Shown: one piece after another, positions 37,051 through 47,593 of the stretch
Position numbering within the stretch: the stretch's first letter is position 1
Layout: every line of letters starts with the position of its first letter
Assembly (NCBI GenBank): GCA_050084515.1
Contig: CM114272.1
Coordinates: forward strand, 22,134,001 to 22,198,000
Direction of reading: 5' to 3'
DNA from: Blasia pusilla
Lineage: Eukaryota; Marchantiophyta; Marchantiopsida; Blasiales
DNA length: 64,000 bases
Translations under genes and position numbers: made by a program
The notes under the pieces: generated by a model
What the model was told of the DNA's origin: nothing
The model's database searches: none
Seen by the model: only the letters and a program-made list of their open reading frames with translations

Positions 37051-37860
37051 TTGTCCGAGGCGATGAGGATCCCATCAATGGGTCATGATCAGAGTTCCCA
37101 GAGAGTTGGTGATGTTATTGGTGTGCATGCACGGAGGGCAATGGGAGAAACGAGAGCGACGACTCCTATTGCTGATGCTCAAGAGGAGCATTTGTCGAGT
37201 ACGATGTTGGGGGCGGCCACGATGGTGTACTGTGCTCCGCTATTTTCTGCTTCTGATGTTATGATATTGGGAGGTACGACCCCCGAGGAGTTTCGGCTGG
37301 CCGCTACGCTATGTGAGCATGGAAATGGAGTTCCTACGTCACGTTCAGAGATGATTGCACAGGAGGTGATAGACCTGCCCTTGGAGCGGATGCTTGGGCC
37401 GTCCACGTCAGATTCATGGCAGGCTGCGAGTGCTAGGATGGCGGAGATTCCCGCTAGACCCACGATAGAGCGTGCCATAGCTTCTCCTGGTGTTTTGTTG
37501 TTGGATAATCGGGGAGAGGTCTTCCAATTGGTGACTCTCGGAGGTAGAGCTTTTAGTCGGCACCGCGTCTTGTTGGATTTATGAGCCCAACCCCTCATGT
37601 TGGGGAAAGCATCATTCAGAGGATTGGGCTTGACGAGAGCCGATGTGGAGCGTTGTGCATTCCGGATATAGACATCCTTGGATGGAGCAAGTACCACATA
37701 GTATATCACCCGACATAAGGTCGTGGTGAGGATTCGCCCACGATATCCCACAGATGAGTCTGTGGTGGGAGCCAAGGCGATAGTGACTGATATAGAGTCG
37801 CTCAACGTCTTGGTTGGTGAAGCAGTATTCTATTCGATGGGGTTTTCCCTAGATTAGTGG
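37051..37860 (+). pseudogene. Gypsy copy A gag-linker and aspartic protease
   Basis: The open block 37051-37584 ends with RHRVLLDL followed by TGA and then AQPLMLGKASF. In copy C the same place reads LLDFGAQPLML (about 47505-47540). This is the retropepsin active-site region, with D-L/F-G-A where D-S/T-G-A is usual. In copy A the glycine codon is a stop. Downstream residues (VVVRIRPRYP, NVLVGEAVFYSMGF, YIPG) fit the rest of a retropepsin fold. It precedes the methyltransferase. Confidence 0.7.
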
Positions 37861-38282
37861 GAGGAGTCAGCGTCCTACATACCAGGATGACAGTCAGGTG
37901 ATGGACGCCTTAGCTCATTACCCGTTTGATTCACAAGTGCAGTGACCGAGCAACGGCCAAGAGAGATGGCGACCTTAGCAGCATTTAGCAGCGCCATCAC
38001 TTGGCCTAGTGATTTGATTGAGGGACATGTCCATGCAGAGGATACTCCCGTTCTTGAAATTTCTATGGAGAGGAGTATCATGATAGCCGCACCAGACTGT
38101 AGAGGAGAGGTGTCACTTTGGGGCTCGACTGAGGAGCTTTGACGCTTAGCCACTGAGCATTTGCAGACCGGGTGGAGCGAGACGTTTGCACCCGAGTCTG
38201 ATGGGTCAGAGGAACCCCAGGTAGCCAGGAGTGCTTTGCTTTGGACACCATCCCGATTGTGTGGTGTATCCCAGGGGAGGGT

Positions 38283-39229
38283 ATTCAAGTGTTGGATCTC
38301 TTTGGAGAGATCAACATTGGGTTAGCTGTTGTTTTGCAGGCTGGATAGCGGATGCAGCAGTACCTCTATGTGGAGATTGATGATGTTGCGAGGTGCGCTT
38401 CACTTCACCATGTAGCGTAGTTACGCCTCCATTTTCCCGACTTGTTTCCTATGTCCGCCATTCAGGGTTACCAGAGTTCCCTACCGAGGGACATTTCATT
38501 GTTGGAGGCGCAGGACTTGGAGTGGGTAGGGACCATAGACTTGGTCATTGTTGGTTGGCCATGTGAGGGCTAGTCGAGTGTTGGACGAGGTAGCGGATTA
38601 GCTGACTCTCGGTCCAAATTGTTTTGGGAGATGATGCGGATCTTGCGACACTTGCAGGAGCATCAGACTCGTCCTCTAGCACACATTCTGGAGAATGTAC
38701 CGATTTTGGGTGATTCAAGGTCTTGTGTGGTGACGAGTGCACATCAAGTGCTCGCATGGATCAGCTCGACAGTTTTTTTGGATGCGGCGAGTGTGGGGTT
38801 ACCAGCACATCGCCTGCGTCTTGGGTGGACCAACTTGGTACCACACGAGGTGTTGCGGAGGGCATATGCGAGAGTGGAGTGCCTCTCTGATTTGTTGGTG
38901 GATTCTATATTGGATCCGAGCCGTCAATCACAGGCAGTGAGGCATGATGATCAACTTCCGTTAACTGTGGTCAACAAGATTGGCATGCCCGGGCAGCCTT
39001 TCCCACATTGGTGAGTTTTCTCGCTTCCTATGCATTCAAGGAGGTCGGACTTGGCTTGGTTTGGGATGACCAGGTAGAGAGGTTGGTGGAGCCTAACGCC
39101 GATGAGCGAGAACGAGCAATGGGATTCCCCACAAAAGTGATGGAAATACCGTCACTATCAGAGGCATCACGACGTCATGTCTTGGGTCGGGCGATGGACC
39201 TGAACTGCTTGACAGGATTTTCAGCTTAG
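38283..39229 (+). pseudogene. C5 cytosine DNA methyltransferase domain carried in Gypsy copy A
   Basis: The frame at 38283 reads IQVLDLFGEINIGLAVVLQAG (motif I, SAM binding), then YLYVEIDDVAR (motif II region), DLVIVGWPCEG (motif IV, catalytic Cys), SKLFWEMMRIL, ILENVP (motif VI ENV), and SVGLPAHRLRLGWTNL (motif VIII, Q/A-x-R-x-R). After a frameshift near 39008 comes ERERAMGFP (motif IX region), then SRRHVLGRAMDLNCL (motif X). The GFP...LGR ending resembles DNMT3-type enzymes more than DNMT1/CMT. Three in-frame TAG stops and one frameshift inactivate it. It sits between protease and reverse transcriptase on the same strand, and copy C carries the N-terminal part in the same place. It therefore belongs to the element and is not a neighbouring host gene. 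The expected role is de novo cytosine methylation. Confidence 0.85.
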
Positions 39230-39355
39230 GAGTAGCTGAGCAACGTTGTTTGAGGATGCGATAGATCACATCAATTGCATTGGTAAGGCCCATGCCTACC
39301 AAGATTGTTGAGGCAGTGGCTAAGGGCAAGACCCGAGGAGATCGTCACACCAAGG

Positions 39356-39658
39356 TATTGAAGATTGAGTTACAGTCAAGCTCATGAGACACCTGAACTG
39401 CTACTCACACGAAGTAGGGAAGCTTAATCTTGGTTAGTCAGTTAAGCATGATTATCTTAACTAGGGATAGTTAATCACAATTAGTCTAGCTCGAGACTAT
39501 GGTTAAGGTTAGGGTTAGGATTGCTTGTACATACCTTATATAATTGAGAAGAGGACCAGCCTCCACTCATTCTCTCATTGCAAATTTTTTTCTCCATGGT
39601 GGTGTATGTGTGTGAGAGCCGTTTTCCACCAATTATGCTTGTTTAGCAGTTTTCCACA
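39356..39658 (+). mobile_element. Copia-type solo LTR inserted in Gypsy copy A
   Basis: A 303-bp segment beginning TATTGAAGATT and ending TTTTCCACA is flanked by the perfect 5-bp duplication CAAGG (39351-39355 and 39659-39663). Copy B has a single CAAGG and no insert at the matching place (near 59132), confirming the boundaries. A TATA-like accttatataatt (near 39534) lies inside. The first dinucleotide is TA where TG is expected. It contains a short ggttagggttagga run that is not a telomere array. The superfamily assignment rests on length and the TGTTGAAG-like start. Confidence 0.8.
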
Positions 39659-39875
39659 CAAGGGTGATCGGGAGAGACACCCTTGGACTTCTTGGGATGT
39701 TTTGCAGGTAGGCCAGGAGATGGTAGCCAGAGGATCGAGCGTGATTCCGCGTACTGCACATGGAGATCCGATTTTGCACTTGGCTGTAGGGGAGTAGTCG
39801 AGTTTTGTTGTTCGAGACGGGGTTGCACCATAGCAACCATCAACACCCGCGCCGGAGAGTCCTACCCTAGTCACA

Positions 39876-40910
39876 ATGGAGACTTGGGAGCCAGATATGG
39901 GCCCTAAGTTGATAAGAGGAGAGCGGCGCCGGATACATCAGTTCCTTAGGCATTATAGGAGTTGTTTTGCATTTACTATGCATGATTTGGGTACGCTGAA
40001 GGGTCTAGGAATCCGCATTGAGTTATCGAGTGACACGCCAATCTTTCGAAGACCCTACAGATATAGTGACATGGAGAGGGCTTTGATTCAGAGTAGGAGC
40101 CAGGACTTGGTTGGAGCACGACTAGTAGAGATGTCGCATGGAGAGTATGATTCTGCCACTGTCATGCCCGCCAAGAAGGATCTACATGGCAACTGGATGG
40201 ATAGGCGTATGTGTGGAGATTACCAACCTATCAATCGGCAGACAAAGTCCCATAGGTATGCCATGCCCATCCCTGAGGAGATCTTTGATGCTATTGGGAA
40301 TGCAAAGGTCTTCAATTCGTTAGATCTTCGAGCCAGATACTATTAGCTGCCTATCAGATTGGAGGACACGCAGAAGACTACATTTTGGGGCATCGATCCT
40401 CACAGGAAGGATTATTTGTACCAGTGGCGGTTCTTACCATTTGGGTTAAAGAATGCCCCGGCTGAGTTTCAGACGGTCATGGATAGGATCTTGGCAGGTG
40501 TGGATTTTGCTAGGTGTTATATTGATGATATGTGTAGTCTTTATCGCCATGGTTGAGGAGCATGAGCGACATCTAGAGGAGGTGTTTCGACGATTGCAGT
40601 TACATGGGTTGAAGCTATATTAAGGCAAGTGCAAGTTCTTCTACGACGAGGTTGAGTACCTGGGTCATACGATATACCCAGGGGGCCTTGGTGTGCAACT
40701 GATGAAGGTAGAGGCTATTTCACGCATTCCACGCCCTAGAGATGTGAGTCGAGTTCGTGCATTCATGGGATTGGCGAACTTCTATCGAGGGTACGTCAAG
40801 GGTTTCAGTTTGATTGCAAAGCCGCTAACCTTGTTGACCAAGGTGGATCAGGAGTGGCACTGGGGGTTGAGCAAGAGAGAGCATTTCAAGTGCTCAAGGA
40901 TAGATTGACG
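39876..40910 (+). pseudogene. Gypsy copy A reverse transcriptase
   Basis: Conserved blocks are PAKKDLHGNWMDRRMCGDYQ, INRQTKSHRYAMPIPEE, FNSLDLRARYY then a stop (TAG where QLP normally follows), QWRFLPFGLKNAPAEFQ, and FARCYIDDM with the YxDD catalytic pair (about 40517-40530). The thumb/connection follows (EYLGHTIYPGGLGVQ-like, ANFYRGYVKGFS). The frame shifts after YIDD, and a TAA lies at about 40620. It makes cDNA of the element when intact. Confidence 0.9.
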
Positions 40911-40939
40911 TCCGTGCCCATATTGAGGAGACCGATCAG

Positions 40940-41330
40940 GGGGTGTCCTTTGTAGTTGCATACCAATTGGAGCATGTTGGGGCTTGGAGCTGTGCTCACC
41001 CAACATGACGATGTTGGTAGAGAGTTCGTGGTGGCTTACGCTAGCCGCTTGAACAACGCTACAGAGACGAAGTATAGCTCGTATGAGGGTAAGTGCTTGG
41101 CTGCACTGTGGGCTGTCGCATATTTAAGATGTTATCTATTCGGCAATCCCTTTACCATCATTACTGATCATCGGCCACTTAAGTGGTTGATGGAGTTCGA
41201 CAAGCTTACAGGAAAGCTTGCGAGGTGGGCTCTTTTGTTGCAGGAGTATGACTTCCAGGTGGTGCATAGACTTGGGATGCTTAACGAGGATGCAGATGGT
41301 TTGAGCCATAACCCATGCCCAAGTCAGCGA
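40940..41330 (+). pseudogene. Gypsy copy A RNase H
   Basis: An open reading through VVAYASRLNNATETKYSSYE, CLAALWAVAYLRCYLF, FTIITDHRPLKWLM and GKLARWALLLQEYDF, followed by the VHRLGMLNEDADGLSH tether, is the standard Ty3/Gypsy RNase H block. It is continuous with the start of the integrase frame up to 41762. Confidence 0.9.
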
Positions 41331-41599
41331 GATGCGACTGGAGCTCGTTGGCATGGTGAGAGTGATGAGGAGTTGGTGTCAAGATCGCACGCGTCAGCCT
41401 ATTTGGGCTTGTTGGCTATGGAGATCCAGATTGCTTACACTTTGATGGCGAGGTTTGATGGAGAGTCCTTAGATCCAGGGGCCAGTGAGGAGATGACAGG
41501 TGGCCGAGACATTCACGACAATGGAGTGGTCTTGGAGTACCTGCGTACTAGCAGCGTCGTGAGCACAATGGGTGGTAGAGAGCAGGATCGGATCCTACA

Positions 41600-42260
41600 G
41601 CGAGCCATACGGTTTCGGTGGGAGGGGACACATGTGTTGCGAGTGTGGGAGGATGGTAGAGTGCGTGTAGTGCCTCATCCTTCGCAGAGAGCACGTTTGG
41701 TGCGTGATGCCCATGAGGAGTTGGGTCATTTTGGAGTGAAGCGGACGCACAACTTGCTCTAGATTCAGTACTGGTGGCGAGGCATGTAGACAAATGTTCA
41801 ACAGCTTGTTGCTAGATGCATGGTGCGTGATCGAGTCAAGGCATCCTTCAATGCTCTGACTCCACAGTTGCATCCACTTTCGATCATGGGTTTAGGTTAT
41901 AGATGGAGTTTGGATTTTGCAGGACCTTTACCTTTGATGGAGCGCCATAGTCGTTTTGTGTTGGTGATGGTTGAGCACTCCTCCAAGTGGATAGAGTTGG
42001 TTGCATTGCGTGACAAAGCTAGTGAGGGAGTAGCATATGCCTTCCTAGATCGGGTGTTGAGTCATTACGCTGCACCAGCTGAGGTGTTGACAGACCAAGG
42101 TGCAGAGTTCTGCGGGGAGTTTTAGGCCTTGTGTGATCAGGCACTAATCGACCACCGCACTACTTCGCGAGATTATCCTGAGGAGGATGGACTAGCGGAG
42201 CGGGTTGTGCTGACGGTGAAGAGAGGAATATGCAAGTATGGCTTGCAGAGAGGTCATCTA
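41600..42260 (+). pseudogene. Gypsy copy A integrase
   Basis: The N-terminal zinc-binding region reads HEELGHFGVKRTHNLL, a stop, IQYWWRGM, a stop, and ends in CMVRD where copy B has CMVCD (second Cys lost). The catalytic core has WSLDFAGPLP (first Asp), TDQGAEF (second Asp), and EDGLAERVV (Glu region). Stops at 41760, about 41788 and 42123 are TAG in places where copy B keeps Gln codons. Integrase joins element cDNA to host DNA. Confidence 0.9.
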
Positions 42261-42399
42261 GGAGATTGAGACCTCCAGTTGCCGTGGTTGGCAATGGGAT
42301 ACAGATTCAACAAGTAGGCATCCTTAGCATCTTTCTCACCGTACTTGCTTTTGTATGGTCGAGAGCCTCATTTACGTGCGGCTATTTATCAAGATTTTG

Positions 42400-42920
42400 G
42401 GAGGTATTGAACCTTGATGAACCTAATGTATGGATACGAGCATGTTCTCTGAGGGCTGAATTGTTTCGGAGAGTGATGCCCATGGCATTTGAGAACTTGG
42501 CGATTGCGCATCATCGGGATACATTGAGGTATGCAACTATACGGGGAGGTGGTTATCGACCTACTATCTGAAGGTTTCATCATAGACTATGTCTACTTGC
42601 AACAAACGATATCCACGACGTTGGATGTGATTGCAGGGCGCACCATCTTGAGAGTGCGTGAGGTTTTGCCATCAGGTGTTCTCTTATTGGAGGGATGCAA
42701 TGGTATGGCTCGGAAAATTGACAGTACAGTTGACCCAAGCTTAGCACTAGTTCCTGTAGGCTTGCGATGTATGTTGTGTGGTTATGCCTGCGGTGCAGCC
42801 ACTATGCTAGTCTGTGATGATGTTCGAGAGGATGGCATATGGCATGTTTGACGCCATCTCTCACTAGGGTTCTTCAGGGACGATAGATGTGTCCCAGATG
42901 TACATAGCGTAGATAGTTCT
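42400..42920 (+). pseudogene. Gypsy copy A integrase C-terminus with PHD finger
   Basis: After GRTILRVREVLPSGVLLLEG and VDPSLALVPVGL comes RCMLCGYACGAATMLVCDD. Across a 1-nt frameshift follows a second frame with GWHMACLTPSL and MCPRC, ending near 42905. Spacing of Cys and His (C-x2-C, C-x2-C, H-x2-C, C-x2-C, with a Trp two residues before the last pair) is that of a C4HC3 PHD finger. Most plant Gypsy elements with an added C-terminal reader carry a chromodomain instead. PHD fingers read histone H3 tails, so a targeting role is inferred. Confidence 0.75.
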
Positions 42921-43090
42921 ATATTCTGACTTATGTTTGTGACATGGATGACAAGAAGAGGACTAACGATGGGGCCACATGAGCACCCGGCCTAGCTTCT
43001 TGCTCTTAGCGTCCGAGAGATGTATGTCATGGTAGGTAGGGATAGATGGCTATCTAGAGTTAGAGGGACCTAACCATCAGCTAGGGAGGA

Positions 43091-43827
43091 AATTGGAAAT
43101 ATTTTGGTACTTCTTGTCTCGTTGTTTGGATGCCATGAGTTAGCATGGGATCGTGCATGTTTGTGTGTGTGTTCGGTGACAGCGACGTGTATGCGCACGA
43201 CAGTTATCACCTCTTTAGGATAGATCAATGAGATCTAGTAGAGCGCCTTTGCGAGTAGTGGAGGACACGCTCAAGAGGTCAAGGTTGACCTATTGAGGCC
43301 TCAAGAAACCTGAGAGAGCAAATTTCCCTTTCGTTTCGGCTCATTTGGAGCCATATTGAGGAACCTACTATTTTAGGTAAGTACCATTTGAGTAGATAGT
43401 TGACTTTATATTTTTGGTAAGTGGCTCTTGACCTCCTTCATTAGGTCAAGAGCCAAGGAGGTAACTTGGGGGCATAGGTTACCATGGAGAGAGCTTGGGA
43501 GAGGGGAGGTGTATACCTCAAGGAGAGAGAGCTTGAGAGCTCATTCTCTCTTTGTTGAACCTCTTGGCATGAGGCGGTAAAGATATGGTCTTGCTTGCCT
43601 TGTGTGTGTAACCCAAGCCTCTCATTAGGAGAGTGGGTTTGGTTTGACATTGAGAGAGACATGTGAGAGTGCACACATTTGAGAGCTATGATGTTGAGAG
43701 AGATTGGATCTTGATTTATTGGAGATATTTTGTCTCGTTGTTTGGATGCCATGAGTTAGCATGCGATCATGTGTGTGTGTTCGATGACAACCATGTATGT
43801 TGTGTAGCAATGTGTATGCGCACAACA
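43091..43827 (+). repeat. 3' terminal repeat block of Gypsy copy A (X-body-X)
   Basis: Two copies of a ~110-bp unit X (43091-43202 and 43719-43827) flank a ~515-bp body. X starts ttgga.atattttg and ends gtgtatgcgcac.aca. The block follows the purine-rich agctagggaggaaattgg, a candidate polypurine tract. The same arrangement is at 62570-63328 in copy B. The body is also found at the 5' end of copy B (about 56404-56900). The body contains a ~40-bp purine/pyrimidine palindrome around gagagagagcttgagagctc. Confidence 0.75.
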
Positions 43828-44419
43828 TAATTGAAGAAATGGGGATAGTATTGGTGGAGAGAAGAAGGAGAATGTTAAAATAGAATTGAATAGGGTGGTT
43901 GTATTGGAAAATAAGTTAGTTGGAAATAAAAGTATGTAAAGAAATTAGGATCGATGAAAAAGGATTTGGATAGGAGAAAAAAATCAAATTTTCTAAATGA
44001 AAATTAATTGCGATGGTTTAGTGTTAAATTGTAAGTAGGGGTAGATGATTTGGGGAGTTAGAAGGGTTTATTCTCTTCCTTCCATCCTAGCCTCCCCTAT
44101 ATAAACTTGCTCATTTTTGTGTATATCCTCACAATCTCATCTCTCTCTCTCTCTCTTGGAAGTTTTTTTTCTCCATAGATAGTTGAACTTGATAAGTGAG
44201 AATATGTTTTCCAACTGGATAACCCTAATAATTTAAGATATATTGGTTATCTCGATTAGCATATTGATCTTTCTTGTTCATGGTGAGTGTTCCAAGTTTG
44301 TTATTGGAGCATTCACAGAAAATATTTGGTATAATTTACATACATTTTACCGATCGATATCCTACTATTGACATTGTAAGATTTTTCCGAACTATCCAAA
44401 TATTGTTGGATGGGGTTAG
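43828..44419. other. AT-rich spacer, no feature recognised
   Basis: There is no coding signal. A short CT microsatellite lies near 44140-44157. The spacer separates Gypsy copy A from the hAT remnant and may include the hAT 5' non-coding end. Confidence 0.5.
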
Positions 44420-45940
44420 TTTCTACCCGTAGTCATGACCAAAGCCAGAGAACTCGAATAGATTGTGAAGGAACATTGGGAAGAAATACAAATGGAAGGT
44501 GGAACATCAAGCAAATGGGAGTCTAAATATTATTCGTGTTCTATGAAAACCTATCAAAGCATGCAAATGGTGGAGCATGTTACATGAGAGAGATGAAAGA
44601 AAAAGGATGGTAATCAGGATATCCATCATGTCAAATTATGTGTGAAATTATTACCTCTTAGTATGCAACGGGATCTCTGAAATGGAGTATTTATGGGAAA
44701 TAGACAAAGAAGGGAAGTGAGACCCTCGAGTGAAGTGGAGGAGATGAATCCATTATAAATAGATTCGCAATAGACAAGAAATAGTGTATGTGTATCATTC
44801 ACTATGAGGATGTCACTACTAGATCACATCCACCCCAAAGGATGGGATACATATTCCTTAAGGTGAATGTGTATCACATTTTCTTGATCTAGTATGTGAA
44901 GAATGGGATAAATGGCCGTGAAGGGACAAAATTTTTGCACAAGCTCGTGAGATGGTAGTATTTGTGAAGACTAGAACTTGGGTGATGGCCAAATTCATGG
45001 AAACCAATCTAGTAAAGAGACGATTGTTGTTCCTTGCAAACACATGCTTTGCCACAAACTATATCATGTTGGGACGTGTCTTCGAATTGAGGGAGGGGTT
45101 CCCTGCCATGGTTACCACAAATGCTTTTAGGGAGTATTTGAATGGGAGTAATACAAGGCAAAGTGAGAAGGCATGAGAGATTGAGACTATTGTGGCCAAT
45201 CACGATTTTTAATTAGATAAAAGGTGAGGAGTTGTTTGCTGCGGCTTTGCCAACTATCATTTTTTTGAGAGAGTGTGATGGTCATAAATCAACAATGGGG
45301 CATATTTATTGCCGTATATTTGAGATAATGGAAGAGACCCGTTCTTTTCTTGTAACTCCATGACCCGATGTGGGTGGAAGATATCACGGTTGTTTTGTAA
45401 GAATGTCTACATCTACGAAAATGGTTGATGTTATTTCTAGGCAATGGGCACTTATTCACAACAAGTTACATGCAATAGGCTACATTCTCGCCCCTTACAA
45501 TCTTCTTGATAGGGTTCAAGACGTCACTTCAAACGTTAAGTGTATCAGAGATTTCAAACAATATCTAAAACTTTATGCAAAGGGGATACATGGCCTCAAT
45601 GTCATTGAGGCTCATTCTTATGTAGGTAATTGTTTGCAAGAGTTGGACAACATTGTGAACCATCAAGAACTATTTGTGGATGAGTTTGGTAGGGAAGTTT
45701 TCGATTCACTTAGCCCATCTGATTGGTGGAGCATTCACGGTCAAGGTGCATCAATATTGCGCTCTATGACTAAGCCCATATTAGCATAAGTGGTTTCTTC
45801 CTGTTTAGTGGAGAGAAATTGGAGTAGTTATGGTTTTATCCACAACAAGCATAGAAATAAATTAACCAACTAGGGTGCCAGAGATTTGATGTACATTTAC
45901 ACAAACTCAAGGTTTGGAGACAAGGATGTTTCGGGGAAAT
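44420..45940 (+). pseudogene. hAT-superfamily transposase pseudogene
   Basis: The first part (44430-44620) reads VKEHWEEIQMEGGTSSKW, then broken text, like a BED-type N-terminus. The middle part reads CISHFLDLVCEEWDKWP and AREMVVFVKTRTWVMAKF, then LFLANTCFATNYIMLGRVFE, the hAT core region where 'ATRFATNFLML' is usual. The C-terminal part has PSDWWSIHGQGASILRSM and, past a stop, VSSCLVERNWSSYGFIHNKH with LMYIYTNSR, the dimerisation region. Multiple stops and shifts make it inactive. Terminal inverted repeats and the 8-bp duplication were not located. Confidence 0.8.
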
Positions 45941-46754
45941 CAAGACAAGCACTATTATAGGAGTAATACTTTTCTGAAAGGGATGGACAAGAACAAGCTA
46001 GAAGGGTTGTAGAAGATTTAGTGAGTCTAGGTTACATGCAAGAAACTGTGATGGTAATTATGAAGATGATCTCGACTTGCAAGATAAGGACCTAGAGGAT
46101 GTGGATATGGAGACGAGGGGGAGAGCGTATAGGAGTTTATGAACACATGACTGCATAGAGTGAGTGGTCATGTTGCCGAGGAATACGAGATGGACAACCG
46201 AGGTAGAGGAATGCGTAGGTTTTTGGGTGTTTTAGGCATGATAGAGTTGCACAACTTCATTGAGGAGTTTAGGAGTTGGTTTTGACTCACAGCGGGCTAG
46301 GAACTCTAGAGAGTTTTACCCATTTATAGCATGGAACGAAATGTTCCAGAATTTAGAGGGACGCCTATAGACGATTAGCCTGAGTTCTCCTAGAGATATG
46401 CCCATGAGATTGAGGCCTCGAGAATCTACTATGACCCACACTTTATGTCATGGACTAAACAATTTTCAGAAAAGGAGGAGGAGCTAGGAGAGGCAACTTC
46501 CTCTTCCACTAGTGATGTGTTAGGAGGGATGAGTCAAAATTGGAGCTGTTGCAGTGTCTAGTCGGGTTTGTCCTAGGTTCAACCCCGTGGTTGAGTTCTT
46601 TGCGGAGTTGCGAACGAATAACTAGGAGGACTAAGAAGTTGCAGAGTATCCACGACTTCCATAGGCGCACGGGTGAGAGTTTGCATGAGGCCTTCACTCG
46701 CTTGCGTCGTTTGATTAGTGTCACTTAGGGGGTGATAGAGTCCCATACTATCTA

Positions 46755-46985
46755 GACATGGTAGGTTTTAATATAGTAAAAATATTCACTATGTAACTCT
46801 TAGGACTCCTCTCTCATTAAGTGTTAGAAAGAGCTTTATAAGTATTAAGTAAATTAGCTTAGGAAAATAGAATTCTAATGTTTAAACCTCTTTATGGTGC
46901 CTCATTTGTGCCGGCCTAACTTTAGGAAAAGAGGTAATAAATGAGACATGGGGATATAAAAATAAAATAGTAACAAAAATGGGTG
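46755..46985 (-). repeat. Reverse-oriented end fragment of the LTR-like repeat
   Basis: The reverse complement matches the 3' ends of 31637-33340 and 47594-48888, including the gcaccataaagaggtttaaa and aaaactctct landmarks. It replaces a piece of gag present in copy A (about 36170-36990), so insertion was accompanied or followed by deletion. Confidence 0.65.
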
Positions 46986-47593
46986 GATCCACAGAGAGGG
47001 GAGGCCAGGAAACGGACCATGCTTCATGAGTCTTTCACGTTGTTCGAGATGACGAGGATCCCATCGATGGATCCGGATTAGAGTTCTCCGAGGGTTGAAG
47101 CTGTAGGTTTTTAGACATGGAGGGTGATGGGAGAAGCGAGTGCGATGATTCCTATTGCAGATGCTTAGGTGGAGACCGTGTGGAGTACATCATTGGGGGC
47201 AGCCACTGCTATGTACCGACGTTGGGAGGTACGCCCGCCGAGGTTTTCTAGTTGGCTGCTACACTATGTGAGCATGAAGTTGGTTTTCCTACATCACGAT
47301 TAGAGGTGATTGCAAAGGAGGTGATAGAACTATCCTTGGAGCATGTGCTCGGGCCATCCATCTCAGATTCATGGTTGGTTTTGGTTGCTAGGATGGCGGA
47401 GATGCACGCTAGACCTGCACTAGAGCGTGCCATGGTATCACCAAGTGTTGTCTTGCTGTATAACCAAGGAGAGGTCTTCCATTTGGTGTGTTTTGCATAG
47501 CGCATCTTGTTGGATTTCGGAGCACAACCCTTGATGTTGAGGAAAGAGTCCTTTACAGGGTTGGGCCCGACGAGGGCTAATGTGGAGTGTTGT

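Larger units (their letters stand above)
34171..43827 (+). mobile_element. Ty3/Gypsy retrotransposon copy A (DNMT- and PHD-bearing, decayed)
   Basis: The order on the + strand is leader (34171-35300), gag (35300-36330), zinc knuckles (about 36475-36620), protease (about 37550-37860), C5 DNA methyltransferase (38283-39229), solo LTR insertion (39356-39658), reverse transcriptase (39876-40910), RNase H (40940-41330), integrase (41690-42250) and a C-terminal domain ending in a PHD finger (42400-42920). Then come 3' untranslated DNA and a terminal repeat block (43091-43827). RT-RNase H-integrase order defines Ty3/Gypsy. Multiple stops and frameshifts make it non-functional. It is the longest of three copies here and the only one retaining most of the methyltransferase. 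Confidence 0.9.

Noticed and set aside
37179-37805. 208-codon minus-strand ORF
   Set aside because: Antisense shadow of the Gypsy gag-protease region, whose sense frame carries recognisable motifs.
39500-39525. Telomere-like ggttagggttagga run
   Set aside because: Only about two imperfect units, inside a solo LTR; not an array.
41548-41873. Minus-strand ORFs across the integrase
   Set aside because: Shadow frames opposite clear RNase H/integrase coding text.
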